Below are positions 14,767 through 22,512 of a stretch of 28,435 nt of DNA, piece by piece; position 1 is the first letter of the stretch, and every line of letters begins with the position of its first letter. The notes under the pieces were generated by a model. It searched no databases, had not been told where the DNA came from, and was given only the letters and a program-made list of their open reading frames with translations. Source of the DNA: CAYNLK01 sp964398055. Its GTDB lineage: Bacteria > Chloroflexota > Anaerolineae > 4572-78 > J111. A program made the position numbers and the translations under genes. The stretch lies in assembly GCA_964398055.1 (NCBI GenBank), contig CAYNLK010000076.1, positions 1-28,435 on the forward strand, read 5' to 3'.

Positions 14767-16599
14767 CTAATTGACTCGCTCTTTAACGTAGGCTTCGATG
14801 ATGTCGCCTTCCTGGAAATCATTAAAATTATCCACCCCGATCCCACATTCAAAGCCGGTCGCGACCTCGCGCACATCCTCGGTAAAGCGTTTAAGCGATG
14901 ATATCCTGCTCTCGTGCAAGAGCTGGCCGTTGCGGATCACCCGCGCCAGGGCATTGCGGGTGATCTTACCCTCCTGAATGAAGGAGCCGGCCACAGTGCC
15001 ATGCCGGCCGATTTTGAAGACGGCCCGCACTTCGGCCCGGCCGATGACCTTGTCGGCATACTCAGGTTCAAGGAGACCTTGTAAGGCTTTTTCAACATCG
15101 TCGATCAGTTTATAGATGACATCGTAGAGGCGAATATCAACCCCGCTGACTTCGGCTTCGCGGTGAGCGGTCTGGTCAACCTGGACATTAAAACCGATGA
15201 TGATTGCCCCCGAGGCAACCGCCAGGTTGATATCTGACTCGGACACATTACCGGTACCTTCCAGGAGGATTTTTACCTTTAACTTGTCATTGCCCAGTTC
15301 CTTCAGCGAGTTGACGATCGGTTCCAGGGAACCTTGCACGTCGGCCTTGATAATCAGGTAAAGGACCTGATCGCCGCCCCCTTCGCGGGTCTGGTTGAAG
15401 AATTCTTCTAGCGAAATGGGGCGTCGGAAGGTGGCTACATGAGCGCCCTGCGCCGCTTTTTCTTGATGGTCAGCCACCAGGCTGCGGGCTGCTTTTTCAT
15501 TGGGAACTGCTTCAAAAAATTCACCGGCTTCAGGGACATCGGCTAGACCCAGGACTGAAACAGGGACTGAGGGACCGGCTTCTTTGACTGGCTTACCTTT
15601 GTCGTTGAACATAGCCCGAATACGACCATACTGGCTGCCAATGACAATGGTGTTGCCTACCTTGAGGGTACCGTTCTGGACCAACAGCGTGGCCGAAACC
15701 CCCCGCCGTTTGTCCACTCTGCCCTCAATGACCGTTCCCTGAGCCAACCGGTTGGGGTTGGCTTTCAGGTCGGCCACTTCGGTAACCAGCAGAATATTTT
15801 CAAGCAACTCATCGATACCCTCATTCCGCAACGCCGAGACCGGCACGCAGATGGTATCGCCGCCCCACTCTTCCACAACCAGGCCAATGTCGGCCAGTTC
15901 TTGTTTGACCCGTTCCGGGTTGGCGTTGGCTTTGTCAACCTTGTTCATCGCGACCATTATCGGAACCTGGGCGGCCCGGGCGTGCTCCACCGCCTCCCGG
16001 GTTTGAGGCATTACGCCGTCGTCGGCGGCCACCACCAGAATCACCACGTCGGTGGCCTGGGCGCCGCGAGCCCGCATAGCCGTAAAGGCGGCGTGGCCCG
16101 GGGTGTCCAAAAAAGTAATCATCCGGTCGCCCACGGCCACCTGATAGGCGCCAATGTGCTGAGTAATGCCCCCGGCTTCGCCCTTGACCACCTGAGTTTT
16201 TCTGATACTGTCGAGCAGGGTCGTTTTACCGTGGTCAACGTGACCCAACACGGTTACTACCGGGGGACGCAACTCCAGATTGGCCGGGTCCTCATCGGCA
16301 ATCAAACGCTTGTGGAGAGGAATTTCTTTTTTCTCGACAACGACCTCTGGTTCTTCGACCTTGGGTTGCACCACGGCGTAGCCCATTTCCTCGCCAATAA
16401 TAGTGACCGTGTCGAAGTCGATCTGCTGGTTGATGTTGGCCATAATGCCATTGTTCATCAACTCTTTGATGATCTCAATGGGGCTAACATTCATCAAATT
16501 GGCTAAATCTCGCACGGTAATTACCGGCGGCACCTCGATGGTCTTACCGTTGCCGGCCATTGGTTCAATTGTTTGAGTTTTTTGAGGACTCATTGCCAT
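14767..16599 (-). CDS. infB: Translation initiation factor IF-2
   Basis: A 610-residue GTPase that brings initiator tRNA to the 30S subunit. An IF2_N module is at about residues 25-75 (VITVRDLANLMNVSPIEIIKEL). The G domain starts near 113 with G1 GHVDHGKT (119-126), G3 DTPGHAAF, G4 NKVDK and G5 SAL. Domains II-IV follow to a standard C-terminus (ECGIGVDNFNDFQEGDIIEAY). The protein is short: it has a single IF2_N module and lacks the long charged N-terminal region of enterobacterial IF-2. ATG 16599 is chosen because AGGTGG lies about 5 nt upstream; ATG 16593 is also possible. The farther in-frame start at 16653 falls inside a leader hairpin. A 458-nt non-coding stretch separates it from ylxR. 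Confidence 0.96.
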   Translation of the reverse strand: MAMSPQKTQTIEPMAGNGKTIEVPPVITVRDLANLMNVSPIEIIKELMNNGIMANINQQIDFDTVTIIGEEMGYAVVQPKVEEPEVVVEKKEIPLHKRLIADEDPANLELRPPVVTVLGHVDHGKTTLLDSIRKTQVVKGEAGGITQHIGAYQVAVGDRMITFLDTPGHAAFTAMRARGAQATDVVILVVAADDGVMPQTREAVEHARAAQVPIMVAMNKVDKANANPERVKQELADIGLVVEEWGGDTICVPVSALRNEGIDELLENILLVTEVADLKANPNRLAQGTVIEGRVDKRRGVSATLLVQNGTLKVGNTIVIGSQYGRIRAMFNDKGKPVKEAGPSVPVSVLGLADVPEAGEFFEAVPNEKAARSLVADHQEKAAQGAHVATFRRPISLEEFFNQTREGGGDQVLYLIIKADVQGSLEPIVNSLKELGNDKLKVKILLEGTGNVSESDINLAVASGAIIIGFNVQVDQTAHREAEVSGVDIRLYDVIYKLIDDVEKALQGLLEPEYADKVIGRAEVRAVFKIGRHGTVAGSFIQEGKITRNALARVIRNGQLLHESRISSLKRFTEDVREVATGFECGIGVDNFNDFQEGDIIEAYVKERVN

Positions 16600-17057
16600 A
16601 ATCACCACCTCGCTTAAGAGTCTATCACCAGACAGGGTTTTGCCAGCGGTCAAGCAAAACCTCTGCTAATGGCGCACATATTATCAAGAGCTGCCGTAAG
16701 GGGCAGTCTGGTCGATCCAAATTGAATTCTATGGCGGGAGGTTGGACCTCCCTAATAGGTCACGAAGCAGAACGGTCTGCCATTGGGCGCAGACGCAACC
16801 TGGCTCGACGCAGATATTGGATCAATCAAAAAGCTGATTTTTTTGAGGTGATAAATTAAAGCCGGGGAGTTTTGGTGGCTACATTGGGGAAAGGCGCCTT
16901 TGGTTTATGGTTTACCTACCTCATAAAGCCACACTCCGCACGTTCTTTGTGTCCGTGTTCACGGCCTATATTCCTTTATCAGCCTCTAACCGGCGTCGCA
17001 GTTCTGTCGTGATTTGGTTTTTGTTCGTCCCGAAGTACATCTCGGTCTGTACCAACT
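16600..17057 (-). promoter_or_regulatory. Long, structured non-coding leader between ylxR and infB
   Basis: A 458-nt stretch without a convincing gene. Perfect hairpins crowd the infB-proximal part: GGTTTTGC/GCAAAACC (16636-16661), CTGCC/GGCAG (16691-16706), GGGAGGT/ACCTCCC (16736-16752) and GTCTGC/GCAGAC (16775-16794). A 12-nt palindrome AAAGGCGCCTTT is at 16890-16901. On the minus strand a 24-codon ORF occupies 17040-16966 just after ylxR. I saw no convincing promoter or terminator. It may be a leader controlling infB, an internal processing region or a small RNA; this is inference from pairing only. Confidence 0.4.
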
Positions 17058-17327
17058 CTATACTTTTAAAAGTTCGGTTTGCAACGCAATCAACTCGGCT
17101 GCCGACAAGTTTACTTGCAGCGCTCTGGCCACCCGTCCTTTTTGTAGCCCTTGCTCAATACATTCGACCTTCCGGCACAGATAAGCGCCCCGTCCGTTTG
17201 CTTTGCCGGTTGGGTCAATGCTGACTTTTCCTTCCGGCGTACGCACAATTCGAATCAATTCTCGCTTGTCTTTGGTTTCCCGGCAAACGACACACGTCCG
17301 TTGGGGCTTATGTTTTGGGCGAGCCAT
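17058..17327 (-). CDS. ylxR: YlxR-family RNA-binding protein (DUF448)
   Basis: An 89-residue basic protein. The N-terminal KPQRTCVVCRETKDKRELIRIVRTPEGKV and GKANGRGAYLCRKVECIEQG blocks are the DUF448/YlxR signature. The family binds RNA or nucleoid and has been linked to RNase P and transcription regulation. ATG 17327 is 16 nt after the nusA stop with AGGT 4 nt upstream; longer in-frame starts lie inside nusA and are rejected. The nusA-ylxR pairing is conserved in Gram-positives and Chloroflexota. The L7Ae-like gene often found between ylxR and infB is absent here; a structured non-coding gap takes its place. Confidence 0.93.
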   Translation of the reverse strand: MARPKHKPQRTCVVCRETKDKRELIRIVRTPEGKVSIDPTGKANGRGAYLCRKVECIEQGLQKGRVARALQVNLSAAELIALQTELLKV

Positions 17328-17343
17328 TGACCTGACTTTAGAC

Positions 17344-19143
17344 CTAGAATTCGTCTTCGTCAAATTCCAGCCAGTCGCCGGTCTGGCGACTGCGTTTGCG
17401 CCGTCGTTCGGCCACCACCTCACCTAAACGTTCATCGAAAACCAGGCGGCGTTTCTTCTTCTGGCCCAATTTTTTCTTGCGTTGTCGCTCTAATTCCTCG
17501 AATTCTTCGTCATCTTCCGACCAGGCTTCCTCAACCATCTTATACCCGGGCAACACTTCTTCAGCTTCTTGCTCCGGTTCTGCCTCCGGCTCAGCACTGA
17601 CCGCCTCTATTGCCGCGCTGACTAACTCATCAACCACTTCAACTGCCGGCTCCGGTTCGGTTGGCGTTTTGGCAACAACTGGCTCCTCAACGATCTCTTC
17701 GATGGCTGCTGCCATCTCTTCAAGCTCTTCCTCAACCGCTTGTTCCACAAGAGTCGGTTCGCCGACAACTTCACCTTCGGCGACCACTGGTTCCCCTTCA
17801 ACCGGCCTATCGGCGGCTAATTGACCACCGCTTAGAATGGCCTCAGCTTCGGCCAAAATATCCCGAGCTCTGGCGGCCCTGGCGGCTTTGGCTTCTGCTT
17901 CTTCTTTCGCTTTCCGTTCGCGCAGAATGGCCAGTTCGGCCAGGTTAACCAGCTCAATAGCTTCGGCAAAGATTTTCAGCTCTCCCTCGGAATAATCAAC
18001 CGGATTCTTATCCGCCAGAATGGCCGCGGCGATATTGAAGATTTCAACCTTTTCGCCCACCCGCGTTCGAATTTCTTCGTCAGTTCTTATTTTTTGCAGC
18101 GTTTCTTCAACAGCTTCACTGGCGCTCTTGATATCGATGCGCCAGCCGGTTAGCTTGGCGGCCAGACGAGCATTTTGGCCTTCCTTGCCAATGGCCAGGG
18201 ATAGCTGCTTGTCTGGTACAACGACCACAGCCGTTTTACCGTTTTTGTCCAGCAGCATTACATTCATGACCCTGGCCGGGCTAAGCGAATTAGCAATGAA
18301 ATAAGATAGGTCCGGGTTCCATTGCACCACGTCAATCTTCTCACCGTTCAATTCATTGACGATGCTCTGGATGCGGGTGCCGCGCATACCCACACAGGAA
18401 CCAACCGGATCAACCCCTTCTTGCAGCGCGGCCACCGCCACTTTGGAGCGATAGCCGGCTTCGCGAGCAATCGACTTGATCTCGACCGTGCCGTTATATA
18501 TTTCTGGTACTTCCACTTCCAACAGGCGGCGCAACATATTGCGATGGGTCCGTGATACGATGATCTGAGGTCCCCGGCTGGTTTTTGATACCGCCGAAAC
18601 GTAAGCTCGAATCCGCTGGCCCTCCGCATAACGCTCGGTGGGGATCTGTTCCGAGCGGGGCAAAAATGCCTCCACTTTCCCCAGCGACAGGGTAACCTGG
18701 TGAGAATCGATTTTGTGCACGGTGCCGTTGACAACTTCACCTTCACGTTCAGCGTAGGCGTTATACAGGGCGTCACGTTCTGCTTCGCGAATCCGCTGGA
18801 GGATGACCTGTTTGGCCGTTTGCGCGGCAATCCGCCCAAAATTGGGCGGGGTGCTTTCAATTGAAACCAACCCGCCTATTTCAGCCCGGGCGTTGGTCTG
18901 TTTAGCCTCCTTCAACGAGATTTCGTTTTTCTCGTCCTCAACCACATCGACCACGGCCTTTTCTACAAAAATCAATGGCTTGCCGGAATTTGAGTCGATC
19001 TGAGCAGTAATTGAATGGTGCCCACTCACATTTCGCTTGTAAGCCGAAATAAGCGCCACCTCTACCGCTTCCAGAACAATGTCAATCGCCAACTGCCGTT
19101 CGTGGCAAACCTGATTGATGGCCATCATAAAATCGTTTTTCAC
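17344..19143 (-). CDS. nusA: Transcription termination/antitermination factor NusA with long charged C-terminal extension
   Basis: A 599-residue RNA polymerase-associated factor. NusA_N is at about 1-130, the S1 domain at 134-200 (VVNGTVHKIDSHQVTLSLGKVEAFLP), KH1 around 230-290 (VDPVGSCVGMRGTRIQSI) and KH2 around 295-345 (LSLAIGKEGQNARLAAKLTGW). From about 350 an extra region follows: a short globular part, then Ala/Glu-rich sequence to ~555 and a very basic segment (QRKKKLGQKKKRRL, AERRRKRSRQ) ending in acidic residues. Typical bacterial NusA is about 350-500 residues. GTG 19143 is chosen because AGGAGG lies 11 nt upstream; ATG 19128 is an alternative. It is the first gene of the operon, behind a consensus promoter and a hairpin leader; no rimP precedes it. 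Confidence 0.95.
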   Translation of the reverse strand: MKNDFMMAINQVCHERQLAIDIVLEAVEVALISAYKRNVSGHHSITAQIDSNSGKPLIFVEKAVVDVVEDEKNEISLKEAKQTNARAEIGGLVSIESTPPNFGRIAAQTAKQVILQRIREAERDALYNAYAEREGEVVNGTVHKIDSHQVTLSLGKVEAFLPRSEQIPTERYAEGQRIRAYVSAVSKTSRGPQIIVSRTHRNMLRRLLEVEVPEIYNGTVEIKSIAREAGYRSKVAVAALQEGVDPVGSCVGMRGTRIQSIVNELNGEKIDVVQWNPDLSYFIANSLSPARVMNVMLLDKNGKTAVVVVPDKQLSLAIGKEGQNARLAAKLTGWRIDIKSASEAVEETLQKIRTDEEIRTRVGEKVEIFNIAAAILADKNPVDYSEGELKIFAEAIELVNLAELAILRERKAKEEAEAKAARAARARDILAEAEAILSGGQLAADRPVEGEPVVAEGEVVGEPTLVEQAVEEELEEMAAAIEEIVEEPVVAKTPTEPEPAVEVVDELVSAAIEAVSAEPEAEPEQEAEEVLPGYKMVEEAWSEDDEEFEELERQRKKKLGQKKKRRLVFDERLGEVVAERRRKRSRQTGDWLEFDEDEF

Positions 19144-19178
19144 GACTCGTTGAGCCTCCTGACCCAGACAAATAACTT

Positions 19179-19218
19179 CTTTGTAACACAAAGAAAAGTG
19201 GGGGCTGCCCACTTTTCT
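19179..19218 (-). promoter_or_regulatory. nusA leader with terminator-like hairpin (possible attenuator)
   Basis: On the minus strand an 11-bp perfect stem (AGAAAAGTGGG, pairing 19218-19208 with 19202-19192, 5-nt loop) is followed by a second hairpin CTTTGT-GTT-ACAAAG (19193-19179) that shares two bases with the first. If only the GC-rich core GTGGG/CCCAC forms, the 3' side reads TTTTCTTT, resembling a weak intrinsic terminator. It lies between the promoter and the ribosome site. Confidence 0.45.
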
Positions 19219-19249
19219 CGGTGACCACTCTTTTCCTTAACTGTCAAAA

Positions 19250-19278
19250 ATTATACCATGAACTGTTTACCCTGGCAA
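19250..19278 (-). promoter_or_regulatory. Promoter of the nusA operon
   Basis: On the minus strand TTGCCA (19278-19273), 17 nt, perfect TATAAT (19255-19250). Start near 19243, giving a leader of about 100 nt before GTG 19143. Confidence 0.8.
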
Positions 19279-19333
19279 GTGTTTTCTAACAACTCAGCAG
19301 TATTTCGCAGCTCGATACCTTGCTCTGGCTCAC

Positions 19334-19362
19334 TTGCTGTTTTAGGCTAAACTCTGTATGAT
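19334..19362 (+). promoter_or_regulatory. Promoter of the kinase-menA unit
   Basis: TTGCTG (19334-19339), 17 nt, TATGAT (19357-19362). It overlaps an upstream in-frame ATG at 19358, which excludes that ATG and supports ATG 19436. Confidence 0.55.
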
Positions 19363-19435
19363 TGTTAGCAAATTAATTGCCTTCTCTAGTTGTGAATGTG
19401 CCTCTGGTAAGTGCAATCCAATAGGTGTGCCGACT

Positions 19436-21568
19436 ATGTCTCAAATGTGCCCTAATTGCAGTTTTGACAACCCCGATGAGGCTCAAACCTGTTCCAATTG
19501 TCCTGCTCCTTTGCAAGGGCTTTTGGGTTACAAAACAGTTCTGGGCAATCGTTATCGGGTTGTCAGTGTGCTTGGTTGCGGGGCAATGGGGGCCGTCTAT
19601 CTGGCTGAAGACCAGCGCCTGGTCGGACGACGCTGTGCCATCAAGGAGAATCGGCCCAATCCCAATGATAGCCCAGAGGTTCAGAGCCGGATGCGGGAAC
19701 AGTTCATCTCGGAGGCCAGTGTCCTGGCTCGGCTCGATCACGCCGGCTTGCCCAAGGTTTCGGATTACTTCATCGAGAATAACCGCGAATACTTGGTGAT
19801 GGACTATGTTGAGGGTGAAGACCTCAATAGTATGCTCCAGCGGGCGCAGCAGCCGTTACCTGAAGAGGCGGTCTTGAACTGGGCCGATCAGGTGCTTGAT
19901 GCCCTGGCTTATTTGCACGGTCACCGGCCGCTGCCCATTATTCACCGAGATATCAAACCGGCCAATATCCGCGTCAATCTCCAGGGTAAGGTCAAACTGG
20001 TCGATTTTGGTCTGGTTAAACTTTACGATGCCAACAGACCGGAAACCAAGCTCGAATTGCGCGGCCTGGGTACACCAGCTTATGCCCCATTGGAGCAGTT
20101 CGCCAGCAGCGAAGACCATACCGACGCTCGCTCCGATATTTACGCTTTGGGAGCAACTCTGTACCATCTGCTGACCAATATCTATCCCCCCGATGTTCAC
20201 CAACGCTTGTTAAATCCGGAAATTCTACCGGCCCCGCGTGAGTTGAATCCCGAACTCTCCGCCAATACTGAGCGGGTTATCTTAAAAGCGATGGAAATCC
20301 ATCCGCGGGGACGTTACCAATCTGCGACCGAGATGCGTGAGGCTCTGGCCGCTGCTCTGCCGGTCGATTCCAGAGCTGTTCCGTCGCGTGCCGCTGTTTC
20401 GCCCTGGCTATTTGGTTTTGGCGGACTTATGGTTGTGGTGGTTATATTGGCTGCGGTGTGGTGGCTGTTGCTAGGTGGTTCCGGTGCAGCCGATCTCTCT
20501 CCGGCCTCGCCTCAATCGGCCGCGAACCTTGAACCAACTCCAACCGAACTTCTATTGCAAGCCTTGAGTGACGCTCCCACCAGTACCCCCACCCCGGTTG
20601 TAGAAGAGGTCGTCTCTGTGGTTGAAACACCGGTTGAAACAGCCAGCCCGGACACGCCGACCCCGACCCCAACTTCGACTCCGACGCCCGCCTCAACCGA
20701 GACCCCGGCGGTCAGCCAAAGCCCTAATGCGTTTGGTTCATCTCTGGTCGGCACAATTGCTTATCCCATTTTTAATGGGACCGATTACGATCTGTATTTT
20801 GGGCAGGCCGATGGCTCGGGCACCCGTCTCTTCCGGCGGCACGCCAGCCAGCCGGCCTTTAGCCCGGATGGGTCGCGGATTGCCTTCCACTCCTGGCGGC
20901 TCGATGGCTGGGGTTTGATGCATACAGACCTGTCCGGTGAGAACGAGAAACTGGTGGCCCGTTTTGTGGAAGATCAGTTACCTACCTGGAGTAGCAATGG
21001 GGGTGAACTTATTTTTCTATCACGTCGCGAAGGCGATCGCAAATCACGGTTGTTCAAGGTTGGCAGCTTCCAAATCGGTAGTGATGGGATTGTTCTGGGC
21101 GAGGGTGAATACCCCACGATTGGCTTGAACGGGCAATTGGTCTTCAAGGGTTGGGGCCAAACCGGCTCTGGCTTACGGTTAGCAACCACGAACTTGAGCG
21201 ATATCCGGCCCGTAACTGACCTTGATGAAGATACGGCGCCGGCCTTATCTCCGGATGGACGTAAAATCGCCTTTATGTCTCGCCGGGATGGCAATTGGGA
21301 AATCTATATCGTCAACACCGATGGTTCTGGGTTGCAGCGCCTCACCGATAATCCCGCCGAAGACGGCCTCCCTACCTGGTCACCCGATGGAAAAATGTTA
21401 GCTTTTATGAGCAACCGCGAAGAAGGTTGGGCGGTTTGGGCTATGTTGCCCAACGGTAGCGGGCTGCAGAGACTGTTCTCCATAGAAGGTTCGCCGGACG
21501 GGTTCGTTGGCACAAATCGGGATGCCAGCCGGGGCTGGGCTGAAGAAAGGATTAGCTGGACCGGATAG
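19436..21568 (+). CDS. Zinc-ribbon Ser/Thr protein kinase, membrane-anchored, with extracellular TolB-like beta-propeller
   Basis: A 710-residue protein. A zinc ribbon lies at the N-terminus (CPNC 5-8, CSNC 19-22). A Hanks-type kinase domain follows (~40-305) with Gly-rich loop LGCGAMGAV, Lys70 in CAIKE, HRDIKPAN (170-177), DFG (190-192) and GTPAYAPLEQ in the activation segment. One membrane helix is at ~323-347, then a Thr/Pro/Ser linker to ~440. The outer part (~440-700) carries PD40/TolB-type repeats, e.g. QPAFSPDGSRIAFHS, APALSPDGRKIAFMS and PTWSPDGKMLAFMS. The catalytic residues are intact. By layout it is a transmembrane receptor kinase with an external sensing domain. menA follows after 5 nt. 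ATG 19436 is preferred on promoter position and a weak AGGTG site. Confidence 0.93.
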   Translation: MSQMCPNCSFDNPDEAQTCSNCPAPLQGLLGYKTVLGNRYRVVSVLGCGAMGAVYLAEDQRLVGRRCAIKENRPNPNDSPEVQSRMREQFISEASVLARLDHAGLPKVSDYFIENNREYLVMDYVEGEDLNSMLQRAQQPLPEEAVLNWADQVLDALAYLHGHRPLPIIHRDIKPANIRVNLQGKVKLVDFGLVKLYDANRPETKLELRGLGTPAYAPLEQFASSEDHTDARSDIYALGATLYHLLTNIYPPDVHQRLLNPEILPAPRELNPELSANTERVILKAMEIHPRGRYQSATEMREALAAALPVDSRAVPSRAAVSPWLFGFGGLMVVVVILAAVWWLLLGGSGAADLSPASPQSAANLEPTPTELLLQALSDAPTSTPTPVVEEVVSVVETPVETASPDTPTPTPTSTPTPASTETPAVSQSPNAFGSSLVGTIAYPIFNGTDYDLYFGQADGSGTRLFRRHASQPAFSPDGSRIAFHSWRLDGWGLMHTDLSGENEKLVARFVEDQLPTWSSNGGELIFLSRREGDRKSRLFKVGSFQIGSDGIVLGEGEYPTIGLNGQLVFKGWGQTGSGLRLATTNLSDIRPVTDLDEDTAPALSPDGRKIAFMSRRDGNWEIYIVNTDGSGLQRLTDNPAEDGLPTWSPDGKMLAFMSNREEGWAVWAMLPNGSGLQRLFSIEGSPDGFVGTNRDASRGWAEERISWTG

Positions 21569-21573
21569 GCGCC

Positions 21574-22482
21574 TTGACCGCAGATAATTATCCCCCTTCC
21601 CAACTTCAAATTTGGCTTCTGGCCGCGCGTCCCAAAACCCTGCCGGCCGCAGCCGCCCCGGTGGTGGTCGGGAGCGCCGTGGCCATCAGCGAGCAACTTT
21701 TTCGTCCCGGGCCGGCTCTGGCCGCGCTGCTGGCCGCCCTCCTGCTCCAAATTGGCAGCAATTTAGCTAACGATGTGTTTGACTTCAAAAAGGGGGTCGA
21801 TACCGCCGGTCGGCTCGGTCCGCTGCGCGTAACCCAGGCCGGTCTGCTGACCCCTTATCAGGTTATGGTGGGCATGGGCGTTGTCTTTGGTCTGGCTGCC
21901 CTGATTGGTCTGTATTTGATTTGGGTCGGGGGTTGGCCGATTGTGGTGATCGGGCTGGCGGCCATTACCTCGGCTATTGCCTACACCGGCGGGCCATTTC
22001 CGCTGGGTTATTATGGCCTGGGCGACCTCTTTGTCTTTATCTTTTTTGGTTTGGCTGCGGTGATGGGTACCTACTACGTCCAGGCCGGCTCAGTCAGTCC
22101 ATTGGCCGTGTGGGCCTCAATCCCGATCGGATTGTTGGTGGTCAATATCCTGGTTGTCAACAATCTGCGTGATCTGGAAACCGACCGGGCTACCGGCAAA
22201 AAAACGTTGGCAGTACGTTTGGGTCCGGGCGGGGCACGGGCAGAATATCTCCTCCTCTTGGCGTTGGCTTACCTCATCCCCCTGTTGATGTGGTTGTTCA
22301 GGCTGACAACGGCCTGGGTGCTGCTGGCCTGGTTCTCGCTGCCGGTGGCCTGGCCGTCTGTCCGGCTGGTTCTGACTGAACAGGGCCGCAGTCTCAATCA
22401 GGCTTTGGCCGGTTCGGCCCGGCTGGCCCTGATCTATGCCCTCCTCTTTTCGGTTGGATTGGTCTTGGGTAGGTGGTTGTGA
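21574..22482 (+). CDS. menA: 1,4-dihydroxy-2-naphthoate polyprenyltransferase
   Basis: A 302-residue UbiA-family membrane enzyme that attaches the isoprenoid tail to 1,4-dihydroxy-2-naphthoate in menaquinone synthesis. The first Asp-rich motif NLANDVFDFKKGVDTAGRLG and the second NNLRDLETDRATGKKTLAV are both present, with about eight or nine hydrophobic helices. LAARPKTLPAAAAPVVVGSA at the N-terminus is typical of MenA rather than UbiA or protohaem transferases. The start appears to be TTG 21574, five nt after the kinase stop, with GGATAGG just upstream; no ATG exists before the conserved region. Close coupling to the kinase gene suggests co-translation. No other men genes are in the window. 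Confidence 0.92.
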   Translation: MTADNYPPSQLQIWLLAARPKTLPAAAAPVVVGSAVAISEQLFRPGPALAALLAALLLQIGSNLANDVFDFKKGVDTAGRLGPLRVTQAGLLTPYQVMVGMGVVFGLAALIGLYLIWVGGWPIVVIGLAAITSAIAYTGGPFPLGYYGLGDLFVFIFFGLAAVMGTYYVQAGSVSPLAVWASIPIGLLVVNILVVNNLRDLETDRATGKKTLAVRLGPGGARAEYLLLLALAYLIPLLMWLFRLTTAWVLLAWFSLPVAWPSVRLVLTEQGRSLNQALAGSARLALIYALLFSVGLVLGRWL

Positions 22483-22512
22483 CCGATTTCAAGGTGAGGC
22501 GGCGAACTCTGG

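Noticed and set aside
15901..16506. Plus-strand 201-codon ORF inside infB
   Set aside because: His/Val-rich antisense shadow of the conserved IF-2 G domain.
16600..17057. tRNA or known housekeeping RNA in the infB leader
   Set aside because: No cloverleaf, no T-loop GTTCRANTC and no CCA-like end on either strand; the hairpins are simple stems.
16907..17224. 105-codon plus-strand ORF opposite ylxR and the infB leader
   Set aside because: No ribosome site and antisense to ylxR; no recognisable domain.
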